Shown: piece by piece, positions 1 to 7,069 of the stretch
Position numbering within the stretch: the first letter of the stretch is position 1
How the letters are laid out: every line of letters starts with the position of its first letter
Assembly (NCBI GenBank): GCA_002423425.1
Contig: DIWC01000058.1
Coordinates: forward strand, 11,450-41,979
Direction of reading: 5' to 3'
Origin: Peptococcaceae bacterium UBA6116
GTDB taxonomy: Bacteria; Bacillota; Desulfitobacteriia; Desulfitobacteriales; Syntrophobotulaceae
DNA length: 30,530 nucleotides
Position numbers and translations under genes: made by a program
Notes under the pieces: model-generated
Databases searched by the model: none
What the model was told of the DNA's origin: nothing
What the model saw: only the letters and a program-made list of their open reading frames with translations

Positions 1-605
1 GGAATCTGAAGGAAGCCGGAGGCAAACTTCTGGTCTGACGAACAGAAATTACATCAGGCATATGTAGGCTGGGTAAGGTTGCTATACAAACCGAAGCCCT
101 AAACTATCTGGAAGCCTACTGTGTAAATGTGGCAGATAGATGGAAGGAAAGATTGCGCTCTTACCCGGGGAGGTCTCACGGACGTATGGAAACGAAATGT
201 ATGAAATACGGTTGAAATAAGATTTATCGTGAGAAGTCAGCAGAAGCCATACGACCGCAGGCAGTCGACGGCCAGTGGGAAGGGCTGAACCACAGGAGGT
301 GAAAGTGAATGAATGTTACCAAGCCAGAAACGAAGTGCAGCCAGCTTCCGGTAGATGAAAGTCCAAAGGAAGGCTCACCGCAAAAGGAGTCCACAAACAG
401 AAAGCATGGGAATACGCAAACACAAGAAAAGGCTATTGGAGAACATCCCATAGCCCAATCCTGACCAAATCTCTAAACAATGAAGTGATAAGAGGATTTG
501 GATTTCTATTCTTTTCAGAATATTATCGACAAGTCACAGCGTAAACTGAGGAAGCGCCGTGTACCGAACGGTATGCATGATGCCGTGAGAGGCCGGCTAC
601 TCAAA
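1..605 (+). mobile_element. Degenerate group II intron (RNA 5' part, gutted ORF, 3' domain V-like hairpin)
   Basis: The first 300 bases resemble the 5' RNA domains that precede the reverse-transcriptase ORF of bacterial group II introns. They end in a strong AGGAGG site and an ORF start at 309. At about 548-600 there is a short hairpin-forming stretch (CGCCGTGTACCGAACGG and following bases) like the domain V/VI end of such introns. Between these ends only about 240 bases remain, whereas the intron-encoded protein normally needs about 1.2-1.8 kb. The reverse transcriptase, maturase and endonuclease core is therefore gone. The 5' boundary may lie outside the window. The assignment rests on my memory of intron consensus sequences and was not folded or searched. 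Confidence 0.6.
309..544 (+). pseudogene. Group II intron reverse transcriptase/maturase remnant (N- and C-terminal ends only)
   Basis: An ATG at 309, 8 bases after AGGAGGT, opens a 51-codon frame (stop 462-464). It begins MNVTKPETKCSQLPVDES, a start typical of group II intron-encoded proteins. In the next frame, 461-541 reads as a short peptide ending FGFLFFSEYYRQVTA before a stop at 542, which resembles the extreme C-terminus of such proteins. The two ends are thus out of frame and the whole catalytic middle, including the YADD motif, is missing. The N-terminal identification is fairly firm; the C-terminal one is tentative. It cannot make a working protein. Confidence 0.5.
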
Positions 606-608
606 TAA

Positions 609-881
609 TATGAGTGTCTGGACTGCTCCGATTGTCCTCATCGGGATAGATGTGTTAAGTCGGCTAAGCCTGAGGCCAACAGGCGGATATATATCAAGCT
701 CAAACTAAACAAGTACAAAGAACAGGCACGAAGGAATCTGTGTTCAGAAGAAGGACTGAAGATGAGAAGCCTGAGACCAATTGAGGTCGGATTAGAGAAA
801 GTCAAACTAGAGTGGGGATTGCACTGTATTGCTCATAATATGAGGAAGATGGCAGCATTAAATAAAGTAGCAGCCTTTTGA
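609..881 (+). pseudogene. IS1182-family transposase, C-terminal fragment with internal deletion
   Basis: An uninterrupted frame of 90 codons reads YECLDCSDCPHRDRC, then a stretch around SLRPIEV, then GLEKVKLEWGLHCIAHNMRK and a stop at 879. The Cys-rich segment and the GLxKVxxEWxLxCxAHN tail are hallmarks of IS1182-type (IS5/DDE) transposases. In intact members the RPIEVE motif is followed by about 20 residues of the form SVFGxIKxNxxFRRFLLR before the tail. Here that stretch is missing in frame near base 785, and it contains the third catalytic acidic residue. The N-terminal three quarters are also absent; the fragment starts right after the intron remnant. It is surely inactive. Confidence 0.75.
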
Positions 882-918
882 TGAGTAATTCACAAAAATT
901 TTTACCTCAAATAAGTGA

Positions 919-960
919 GGGGGCATAACGAAAACTAAAGTTTCGTTACGCCCCCTTTTA
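919..960 (+). terminator. 15-bp stem palindrome at the IS1182 end, terminator-like
   Basis: Arms 919-933 and 941-955 pair over 15 positions with one mismatch around a 7-base loop, followed by TTTTA. It lies 37 bases after the transposase stop, where the terminal inverted repeat of the element would be expected. It probably served both as the IS end and as a stop for transcripts leaving the remnant, insulating the aro operon promoter just downstream. Confidence 0.6.
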
Positions 961-1015
961 CCCAGACATTCAACAATCTTTTATATATTTATATATTTTT
1001 TTTATATATTTTTTC

Positions 1016-1045
1016 TTGACATGAACGTTGGTACTTGAGTATAAT
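1016..1045 (+). promoter_or_regulatory. Sigma-A type promoter of the aromatic operon
   Basis: TTGACA at 1016-1021 and TATAAT at 1040-1045 are both perfect consensus hexamers separated by 18 bases. They lie in a very A+T-rich stretch with T-rich tracts upstream. Transcription should start near 1052, giving an untranslated leader of about 400 bases before aroF that contains the leader peptide and the terminator described below. Confidence 0.85.
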
Positions 1046-1079
1046 ATAAAAATCATAAGAAAGAACTGGGAGAATTACA

Positions 1080-1259
1080 ATGAATACCTTTCAGGGCAAG
1101 AGATCTGTAGAACAAATAAATAACTTCAGCTTTAGAAGCTTTAGCCAGTGCTATTATTATTTTTATTTTAGCAGCGGCTATTTTTCGTTGTTCTACAAAA
1201 GAATATGTGATCTTTTATCTAATGGGTACAGGGGAAGGATTTACCAGACAGAGTCATAA
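1080..1259 (+). CDS. Phe/Tyr-rich attenuation leader peptide of the aro operon
   Basis: This is a 59-codon ORF starting at ATG 1080, with GGGAG at 1068-1072 as ribosome site, and ending at TAA 1257-1259. It contains 8 Phe and 8 Tyr codons. Thirteen of the 24 residues from 16 to 39 are Phe or Tyr, including the run YYYFYF at 25-30. The rest has no protein-family look. It lies between a consensus promoter and an intrinsic terminator, upstream of genes that make Phe and Tyr, so a ribosome-stalling leader peptide is the natural reading, as in the trp and pheA leaders of enterobacteria. It is long for a leader peptide; residues 40-59 after the control codons overlap the proposed antiterminator strand. 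No Trp codon is present. Confidence 0.8.
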   Translation: MNTFQGKRSVEQINNFSFRSFSQCYYYFYFSSGYFSLFYKRICDLLSNGYRGRIYQTES

Positions 1260-1329
1260 AGAAGTCCTTACCTAAGGCAAAACACAAATATTATTAAAAA
1301 AAGCGGTGTAAAAGGCTCATTAGAAAAAA
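1213..1329 (+). promoter_or_regulatory. Proposed antiterminator pairing in the aro leader
   Basis: Bases 1213-1227 can pair with 1316-1329. The core is CTAATGGG (1219-1226) against CTCATTAG (1317-1324), 8 pairs with one G-U, and it extends through a T/A-rich side with one mismatch. The second strand contains the left arm of the terminator at 1310-1341, so the two structures exclude each other. A third, smaller hairpin (AAAAGA 1197-1202 with TCTTTT 1211-1216) begins just after the Phe/Tyr codons and would compete with the antiterminator. The order of control codons, strand 2, strand 3 and strand 4 matches classical ribosome-controlled attenuation. Pairings were drawn by eye, without energy calculation. 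Confidence 0.55.
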
Positions 1330-1341
1330 TGGGTCTTTTTT
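1310..1341 (+). terminator. Attenuator terminator upstream of aroF
   Basis: AAAAGGCTCAT (1310-1320) pairs with ATGGGTCTTTT (1329-1339) over 11 positions, including two G-U pairs, around an 8-base loop. A run of six T follows at 1336-1341. It lies 50 bases after the leader peptide stop and about 110 bases before aroF, so read-through must be controlled for the operon to be expressed. Confidence 0.75.
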
Positions 1342-1346
1342 ATTTG

Positions 1347-1416
1347 TCTATCAGAAAGTATAGCCGCTTTCTGATAGATCTAAGTGCAGCTAAGGCTGCC
1401 GCCAAAGGCGTCAGCC
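1347..1416 (+). promoter_or_regulatory. Two further hairpins between the attenuator and aroF
   Basis: A perfect 12-bp stem (TCTATCAGAAAG at 1347-1358 with 1367-1378, 8-base loop) follows the terminator directly. It is followed by a second hairpin at 1394-1416 (9 of 10 pairs, 3-base loop) that ends about 20 bases before the aroF ribosome site. Neither has a T-run, so they are not terminators. They could protect the mRNA 5' end, mark a processing site, or be leftover repeat sequence. No T-box motif or known riboswitch motif was seen. Confidence 0.45.
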
Positions 1417-1448
1417 AAGCTTACTAAAATTTTTAGGAGGATATTTTT

Positions 1449-2462
1449 ATGATTATTGTTATGAAACCAAAAACTGAGCAAGCAGAAATTGACAAAATCA
1501 AGAGGAGGATCTCGGAATTGGGATGTGAGATTCATGAATCAAGGGGTGTGAATTATCTTATCTTTGGTCTGGTCGGGAACACAAATGTTATTGATCCCGA
1601 TACATTTCTGGCGAATGAAGGCGTAGAAAAAGTGATTCATGTGCAGGAACCGTATAAGATGGCTAACCGACTGTTTCATCCTGAGGATACCATAGTCAAA
1701 ATAGGAGACCGGCAGATTGGCGGGGAAAAATTTGCTGTAATTGCCGGGCCTTGTTCTGTGGAGAGCGAGGAACAGATTACCGTGATTGCTGAAAGTATCA
1801 AATTATCGGGTGCCGGATTCCTCCGGGGAGGCGCTTATAAGCCGAGGTCTTCACCGTATAGTTTCCAGGGTCTGGGGGAAGACGGTCTGGAGCTGTTGAA
1901 AATAGCCAGAGAGAAAACAGGATTGCCGATCGTGTCGGAATTGATGTCAACCGAACATTTAGAACGCTTCGTTGAAGATGTGGATGTTATTCAAATCGGG
2001 GCCCGTAATATGCAAAACTTTGAATTGCTTAAAGAGATTGGCAAGGTAAACAAACCAATTATTTTAAAAAGGGGATTGTCTTCAACGATTGAAGAACTGC
2101 TTTTAGCTGCGGAATATATTTTGGCTCAAGGCAATACTCAAGTAGTTCTTTGTGAGAGAGGAATTAGGACCTTTGAGAATTACACCCGTAATACTCTTGA
2201 TTTAAGCGCTATACCGGTGATAAAGAGATTAAGCCATCTGCCGGTAATAGTTGATCCCAGCCATGCGGGGGGATTATGGTGGCTGGTGGAACCAATGGCC
2301 AAGGCTGCTATGGTGGTAGGCGCCGACGGGGTTATGATTGAAGTTCACAACGATCCGGCTAAGGCCAAATGTGACGGGCAGCAATCGATAAAACCGGAAA
2401 AATTCAGTAATCTCATGAATTCCTTGCGAGAATTGGCGAAAATCGAGAAAAGAACTATTTGA
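1449..2462 (+). CDS. aroF: 3-deoxy-7-phosphoheptulonate synthase (DAHP synthase)
   Basis: Condenses phosphoenolpyruvate and erythrose 4-phosphate, the first step of the shikimate pathway. The 337-residue protein starts with a ferredoxin-like domain (about 1-85), as in the Thermotoga and Bacillus-type enzymes where it mediates feedback by Tyr/Phe. The catalytic barrel follows, with AGPCSVES (99-106, containing the metal-binding Cys), KPRSSPYSFQGLG (131-143), QIGARNMQNFELL, LKRG, CERGIRTFE and VDPSHAGG. AGGAGG at 1436 places the start at ATG 1449; a second ATG at 1461 is less well spaced. First gene of the aro operon, so it is the direct target of the attenuator. All expected motifs are present. 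Confidence 0.96.
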   Translation: MIIVMKPKTEQAEIDKIKRRISELGCEIHESRGVNYLIFGLVGNTNVIDPDTFLANEGVEKVIHVQEPYKMANRLFHPEDTIVKIGDRQIGGEKFAVIAGPCSVESEEQITVIAESIKLSGAGFLRGGAYKPRSSPYSFQGLGEDGLELLKIAREKTGLPIVSELMSTEHLERFVEDVDVIQIGARNMQNFELLKEIGKVNKPIILKRGLSSTIEELLLAAEYILAQGNTQVVLCERGIRTFENYTRNTLDLSAIPVIKRLSHLPVIVDPSHAGGLWWLVEPMAKAAMVVGADGVMIEVHNDPAKAKCDGQQSIKPEKFSNLMNSLRELAKIEKRTI

Positions 2463-2488
2463 AATTAACCAATAATGGGGGTGAGATT

Positions 2489-3343
2489 TTGGAAGAACCG
2501 GATTTTAGAAAAATGGAAATTACGGTCGTTGGGCTGGGATTGGTGGGCGGATCAATTGCTATGGGATTAAAAAAACTTAATCCTAAAAAAATATGGGCAG
2601 TGGATATAGATGAAAATGTGTTGGAAGCAGCGAAACAGATAAAAGTAATAGACGGAGGTTTTACCACGGGGCTCTGTCCTCTTGCCAATTCGGATTTAGT
2701 AATCATTTGTGTCCACCCCGGAAAGGTTCTTGGTTTTATCCGGGAAAACATGCATAATTTTAAACAAGGTGCGGTAATCACCGATATTTCAGGGCTTAAA
2801 AAGAGAGTAGTTGCAGAAATTAAATTACTTTTAAGGGAAGATCTGGACTTTGTCGGCGGACACCCCCTTGCCGGCCGGGAAGGGAGCGGGTTTTCCCAGG
2901 CTTCAGACCGAATTTTTGAGGGAGCCAATTATATCTTAACTCCAGTTGAAGGTAACGGCAGAAAAAGCATTGAGCTGGTGGAGAGAATGATCAGAGGCTT
3001 AGGGTGCAAGACGGCGATATACATGGATCCCGATGAGCATGATCAGGTTATTGCCCTTACGAGCCATTTGCCGCATGTGATTGCGGCTGCTTTGATGAAT
3101 AGTACGGCCTTGACCAACGCGGGTAATTTGATCGGGGGTAGTTTCCGGGATGCAACCAGAGTTGCCGAGATGAATGTTGACCTCTGGAACGAGCTTCTTC
3201 TGGCAAACAAAGAAAATGTTTTGACACAGATCGATATTTTTGCAGATAATATAAGTAAAATAAAATTAGCGTTGCAGACTGAAAATAGTGCTGCACTCCG
3301 GGAAATGCTGCAGAAAGCCAGTGAGAAAAGAGAAAGGTTTTAG
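2489..3343 (+). CDS. tyrA: Prephenate dehydrogenase
   Basis: NAD-dependent oxidative decarboxylation of prephenate to 4-hydroxyphenylpyruvate, the Tyr branch after chorismate mutase. A Rossmann fold opens the protein (GLGLVGGS, about residues 15-22). It is followed by GGHPLAGREGSGF and SHLPHVIAAAL, the substrate-binding segments of the TyrA family. About 284 residues, i.e. the short form without the C-terminal ACT domain of Bacillus TyrA, so feedback control may lie mainly at AroF or the attenuator. I chose TTG 2489, behind GGGGGTGAG at 2476-2484. The frame is open back to TTG 2459, which would overlap the aroF stop but has no ribosome site; ATG 2513 is another weaker option. aroA follows at once. 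Confidence 0.93.
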   Translation: MEEPDFRKMEITVVGLGLVGGSIAMGLKKLNPKKIWAVDIDENVLEAAKQIKVIDGGFTTGLCPLANSDLVIICVHPGKVLGFIRENMHNFKQGAVITDISGLKKRVVAEIKLLLREDLDFVGGHPLAGREGSGFSQASDRIFEGANYILTPVEGNGRKSIELVERMIRGLGCKTAIYMDPDEHDQVIALTSHLPHVIAAALMNSTALTNAGNLIGGSFRDATRVAEMNVDLWNELLLANKENVLTQIDIFADNISKIKLALQTENSAALREMLQKASEKRERF

Positions 3344-3352
3344 GTGATTATT

Positions 3353-4624
3353 TTGAAAAGTGTTTGGATTGAACCTTCAGGTTTACAAGGCCGTATCAGA
3401 ATACCACCTTCCAAAAGCATCAGCCATCGGGCTATTATATGTGCCGGTCTGGCTCAGGGTACGAGCAGCATCGGAAATATAATTCTGTCCGAGGATATTG
3501 AGGCTACGCTTGAAGCAATTTCCGCTCTTGGCGCGTGCGTTGAAAAGGATCCGGAGAATTATACTTTAGAGATTACCGGGACCTCTTTTCCGCGACGGGT
3601 TAAGCAATCCATAGATTGCCGTGAGTCCGGATCCACTTTGCGCTTTCTTATACCCTTGGCGGCCCTGACCGGGACAGCAATTACGCTGACTGGAAAGGGA
3701 AGGCTTAAGGAACGCCCGTTGGACGAGTACTACAAGATTTTTGACCAACAAGGTATTAAATATAAGACTGATCGAGGATTCCTGCCCCTAACGCTTGAAG
3801 GTAATCTAAACCCGGGTATTTATAGTATCAGGGGAGATGTCAGTTCCCAGTTCATATCCGGTTTATTGTTTGCGCTTCCCTTATTATCCGGAAACTCGAA
3901 AATAGTGGTAACAACGGAAATGGAATCGCGTGGCTATATCGACCTGACTATCGATATATTGGAAAAGTACGGAATCAAGGTTGAGAATAATCATTACCGT
4001 GAGTTTCTGATTGAAGGGAATCAAAAATATAATAAAACAAACTATAACATTGAAGGCGATTACTCTCAGGCCGCTTTCTGGATTGTTGCAGCTAGCTTGA
4101 GAGGAAGTATAGATTGTCTTGGTTTAAATCCTGAATCCGTCCAGGGTGACAGGATGATTATTGATATTACGGGAAAAATGGGTGCTCATATTGAGCAAAC
4201 GCAGGAGGGATTGTCGATTAAGACGGCAGTAACAAGAGGTACGGTTATCGATGCTGCCCAATGTCCTGATTTAGTGCCGGTACTTGCCGTTCTGGGTGCT
4301 TTTAGTCAAGGAATAACCACGATAGTTAATGCGGGAAGACTCAGAATTAAAGAGTCTGACAGGCTCAAAGCCATAGCAACGGAGTTAAATAAACTTGGGG
4401 CTAAAGTACAGGAATTTGACGAAGGCCTAAAGATTGAAGGAGTGGAAATCCTCGAAGGGGGAACAGTTGTTGACAGCTGGAACGATCATAGAATTGCTAT
4501 GGCTTTGGCTGTTGCAGCTCTCAAGTGCAAAAAACCTGTGGAAATAACGGGTTTTGAAGCTGTAAAGAAATCATATCCCCATTTTTGGGATGATTTTTAC
4601 AAACTTGGAGGTAAGATAAAATGA
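3353..4624 (+). CDS. aroA: 3-phosphoshikimate 1-carboxyvinyltransferase (EPSP synthase)
   Basis: Adds the enolpyruvyl group of PEP to shikimate 3-phosphate, the sixth shikimate step. Motifs in order: PPSKSISHRAI near the N-terminus, DCRESGSTLRFLIP, GDVSSQFISGLL, GDYSQAAFW, GRLRIKESDRLKAIA and NDHRIAMALAVAAL, covering both halves of the inverse-barrel fold. Length about 423, normal. The start is between GTG 3344, directly after the tyrA stop, and TTG 3353. I prefer TTG 3353 because AGGTGA precedes it, in the same arrangement as at tyrA. Its stop overlaps the aroC start (ATGA), implying translational coupling. The active-site loop is RESGSTLR rather than the common NAGTxxR; I did not test what this means for glyphosate sensitivity. 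Confidence 0.95.
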   Translation: MKSVWIEPSGLQGRIRIPPSKSISHRAIICAGLAQGTSSIGNIILSEDIEATLEAISALGACVEKDPENYTLEITGTSFPRRVKQSIDCRESGSTLRFLIPLAALTGTAITLTGKGRLKERPLDEYYKIFDQQGIKYKTDRGFLPLTLEGNLNPGIYSIRGDVSSQFISGLLFALPLLSGNSKIVVTTEMESRGYIDLTIDILEKYGIKVENNHYREFLIEGNQKYNKTNYNIEGDYSQAAFWIVAASLRGSIDCLGLNPESVQGDRMIIDITGKMGAHIEQTQEGLSIKTAVTRGTVIDAAQCPDLVPVLAVLGAFSQGITTIVNAGRLRIKESDRLKAIATELNKLGAKVQEFDEGLKIEGVEILEGGTVVDSWNDHRIAMALAVAALKCKKPVEITGFEAVKKSYPHFWDDFYKLGGKIK

Positions 4625-5721
4625 GCGGTGTTTGGGGTGAATATCTAAAAATATCTTTGTTTGGAGAGTCCCATGGACAAGGCATCGGTATAGTAATCAA
4701 CGGGCTGCCGGCTGGGATAGAACTTGATCTCGACTACATAAGAAGGGAATTAGACAGAAGGGCGCCGGGAAAATCGTCTCTAGCGTCAGCCCGGCAAGAA
4801 AAAGACAAATTTGAAATCATCAGCGGTATTTTTCATAACCGGACTACAGGAGCGCCGTTTTGCTGCCTGATCCGCAATGAAGACCAGCATTCGGGCGATT
4901 ATGAAGAAATAAAAGATATCATGCGCCCCGGACATGCCGACTATACGGCGAGAATTAAATATTCCGAGTTTAACGATTATCGCGGCAGCGGCCATTTCTC
5001 AGGCAGGCTGACTGCACCTCTGGTTCTGGCAGGAGCAATTGCCAAGAAGATTTTATTATCAAGAGAAGTTGTCATTGGCAGCCATATAGCGGGAATTGCG
5101 GAAGTTAACGAGCTGCTTTTCGACGCGGTGGCTATTGGCCGCGATATTCTGCAGGAACTTGTGATAAAAGAATTTCCGGTGTTAACTCCGGAAAAGGGAA
5201 TTTTAATGAAGGATAGAATTTTGCAGGCCCATGCTGAACATGATTCAGTTGGTGGGGTGGTCGAGACGGCTGTGACCGGACTGCCGGTAGGGTTAGGGTC
5301 TCCCTTTTTTGATTCCGTGGAAAGTAAGCTTGCTCATCTGCTTTTTTCCATACCGGCAGTCAAAGGGGTCGAGTTTGGCGAGGGATTCAGACTAAGCCAA
5401 ATGCAGGGTTCCCAAGCAAACGATTCCTTTTCCTGGCGGGATGGGCAGGTCAAAACGGCAACAAATAACTGCGGCGGTATCCAAGGAGGTATTACCAATG
5501 GTATGCCGGTAATATTCAGGACAGCCTTTAAACCGACTCCATCGATCGGTCTGGCGCAAAAGACTGTAGATATGGTTAAAAAAGAAGATGTGGAGATTAA
5601 TATTAAGGGCAGACACGATCCCTGTATTGTTGTCAGGGCTGTTCCTGTGGTAGAAGCTATGGCTGCGCTGGCCTTATTGGATCTAATGATAGAAAAGGAT
5701 GGAATATCATGGATAAGATAA
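4621..5721 (+). CDS. aroC: Chorismate synthase
   Basis: Removes phosphate from EPSP to give chorismate, using reduced FMN as cofactor. The protein begins with FGESHGQGIGIVINGLPAG (about residues 14-32, the conserved N-terminal signature). It continues with RRAPGKSSLASARQEKD, RPGHADYT, YRGSGHFSGRLTAPLV and GGIQGGITNG, all typical of AroC. Length 366, near the family norm of 350-400. The AGVxAA-type ending is replaced by a shorter tail. ATG 4621 overlaps the aroA stop by 4 bases and sits behind GGAGG; the 3' end overlaps pheA by 13 bases. It closes the common pathway, and pheA and tyrA in the same operon take its product onward. Confidence 0.96.
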   Translation: MSGVWGEYLKISLFGESHGQGIGIVINGLPAGIELDLDYIRRELDRRAPGKSSLASARQEKDKFEIISGIFHNRTTGAPFCCLIRNEDQHSGDYEEIKDIMRPGHADYTARIKYSEFNDYRGSGHFSGRLTAPLVLAGAIAKKILLSREVVIGSHIAGIAEVNELLFDAVAIGRDILQELVIKEFPVLTPEKGILMKDRILQAHAEHDSVGGVVETAVTGLPVGLGSPFFDSVESKLAHLLFSIPAVKGVEFGEGFRLSQMQGSQANDSFSWRDGQVKTATNNCGGIQGGITNGMPVIFRTAFKPTPSIGLAQKTVDMVKKEDVEINIKGRHDPCIVVRAVPVVEAMAALALLDLMIEKDGISWIR

Positions 5722-6860
5722 ACAATGAGCTGGAAATCAACCGCGCGGAAATCGACCGGATTGATAAAGAAATACTGACTCTTTTCGCATCCAGAATGGA
5801 GAAGGTTATGGCCATAGCTAAATATAAATTGGCAAATAATCTGGACATTACGGATCAACAACGGGAGGAAAAAGTACTCGCACAAACGGAAGTCATCACG
5901 GACCCTGAGATTAAAGCACATGCCATGACACTCCTTAAAACCATCATGGATTTAAGTAAGAAGTTTCAGACTGAACGTTTTAGGAAGAGCAATCCTGACC
6001 AAGAAGATTTTAATGTCTTGAAGTATCAGGACGAAATAGGGATTACTGTTGGATTTCAGGGATTGCCGGGCTCTTTCAGCGAGCAGGCATTAATTGAGTA
6101 TTACGGTGAAGGGGTTAGAGAACAAAGCTACGCTAGTTTTGAAGGTGTTTTTAAGGCTTTGCAGACTGAAGAAATTGACTATGGCGTGTTACCTTTAGAA
6201 AACTCCTTTACCGGAGGGATTAGCGAAGTATACGATTTACTATCGAGTTACGGTTTCTATATAGTCGGTGAAAAAATCATTAAGGTCGATCATAATTTGC
6301 TTGCTGGAAAAGGAGTGGGTATGGAATCTGTCACAGAGATAATATCCCATCCCCAGGCATTTTTGCAATGCAGCGACTTTTTGCAAGGCCATCCCGAGTG
6401 GAACCTGGTTCCGGGCAGCAATACTGCTGTTAGCGCCAAGATGGTCGGAGAGTCTGCTGCCGGTCATCAAGCAGCGATTGCCAGTAAAAGAGCAGCCGAG
6501 ATATATGATATGTCTGTACTTGCTGAAGGAATACACAATTCAACAGACAATAGTACACGTTTTATTATTATTGGCCGCAAACCCAAGTGCGTTCCGGAAA
6601 ATAACAAAGTTAGCCTTCTTGTCGCAATCGCTCATGAACCGGGCTCTCTTTATAAAATTCTCAGCTATTTTGCCGAGTACGGATTGAATATGCTTAAAAT
6701 TGAATCGCGCCCTCGCCAAGGCAGGAATTGGGAATCTCTTTTTTATATCGATTTTGAAGGCAACCTGGAAAAACAGGAGGTTAAGAATACTGTAGAAGGT
6801 ATTGCCAAAGAAAGCATTTCTTTCAAAATGTTAGGCAATTATCGTTCCGATCTTAGTTAG
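5709..6860 (+). CDS. pheA: Bifunctional chorismate mutase / prephenate dehydratase
   Basis: Converts chorismate to prephenate and prephenate to phenylpyruvate. Three domains are visible in 383 residues. An AroQ-type helical chorismate mutase occupies about 1-90 (NRAEIDRIDKEILTLFASRM). A prephenate dehydratase follows at about 110-292 (GFQGLPGSFSEQAL, LPLENSFTGGISEVYDLL and the catalytic TRF at 283-285). An ACT domain at about 300-375 (HEPGSLYKIL, KIESRP) is the Phe-binding feedback site in this family. The start ATG 5709 has AAAGGA 8 bases upstream and overlaps aroC by 13 bases. It supplies prephenate to TyrA as well as making the Phe precursor, so mutase activity serves both branches. Last gene before the terminator. 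Confidence 0.96.
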   Translation: MDKINNELEINRAEIDRIDKEILTLFASRMEKVMAIAKYKLANNLDITDQQREEKVLAQTEVITDPEIKAHAMTLLKTIMDLSKKFQTERFRKSNPDQEDFNVLKYQDEIGITVGFQGLPGSFSEQALIEYYGEGVREQSYASFEGVFKALQTEEIDYGVLPLENSFTGGISEVYDLLSSYGFYIVGEKIIKVDHNLLAGKGVGMESVTEIISHPQAFLQCSDFLQGHPEWNLVPGSNTAVSAKMVGESAAGHQAAIASKRAAEIYDMSVLAEGIHNSTDNSTRFIIIGRKPKCVPENNKVSLLVAIAHEPGSLYKILSYFAEYGLNMLKIESRPRQGRNWESLFYIDFEGNLEKQEVKNTVEGIAKESISFKMLGNYRSDLS

Positions 6861-6869
6861 AAAAAAGAA

Positions 6870-6907
6870 GGGGGACGGGGGGGACGGGGGGACGGTTCTC
6901 CTGTCCC
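6870..6907. repeat. G-run element with short hairpin after pheA
   Basis: Three long G runs (6870-6874, 6877-6883, 6886-6891), spaced by AC, lead into a small hairpin, GGGAC (6889-6893) with GTCCC (6903-6907). The unit GGGGACGG followed by a CTGTCCC end looks like a small intergenic repeat seen in clostridial genomes, but I cannot confirm copies elsewhere. Four adjacent G runs could also fold as a G-quadruplex on the RNA. Confidence 0.45.
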
Positions 6908-6934
6908 GCAAATTAGCAATATAAAAATCTTAGT

Positions 6935-6961
6935 GGATGTTGGGCAACATCCTTTTTTTTA
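6935..6961 (+). terminator. Intrinsic terminator of the aro operon
   Basis: GGATGTT (6935-6941) and AACATCC (6946-6952) form a perfect 7-bp stem with loop GGGC, followed by eight or more T. It lies 75 bases after the pheA stop and ends the five-gene operon. Confidence 0.9.
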
Positions 6962-7069
6962 TTGGTAGACTGTTTTAAGATTTTACGGCAAAGGATATGA
7001 TGAGTATATTATAAAAAATATTTATTCAGTTTGATGAAGTGTTCCGATGATCTATATTCGTCCATAAGT

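Larger units (their letters stand above)
882..1079. other. Gap between IS remnant and aro leader
   Basis: Contains the palindrome at 919-960 and the promoter at 1016-1045, plus the A/T-rich tract 977-1013 that may act as an UP-type element. No coding sequence was seen. Confidence 0.6.

Noticed and set aside
224..451. 75-residue minus-strand ORF
   Set aside because: Antisense of the group II intron RNA and its ORF start; no protein-like features beyond hydrophobic stretches.
1052..1448. T-box riboswitch before aroF
   Set aside because: No T-box sequence (AGGGTGGNACCGCG-like) and no specifier-loop layout; the Phe/Tyr ORF explains the leader better.
5334..5921. 195-residue minus-strand ORF
   Set aside because: Antisense to aroC and pheA, both clearly coding on the plus strand.
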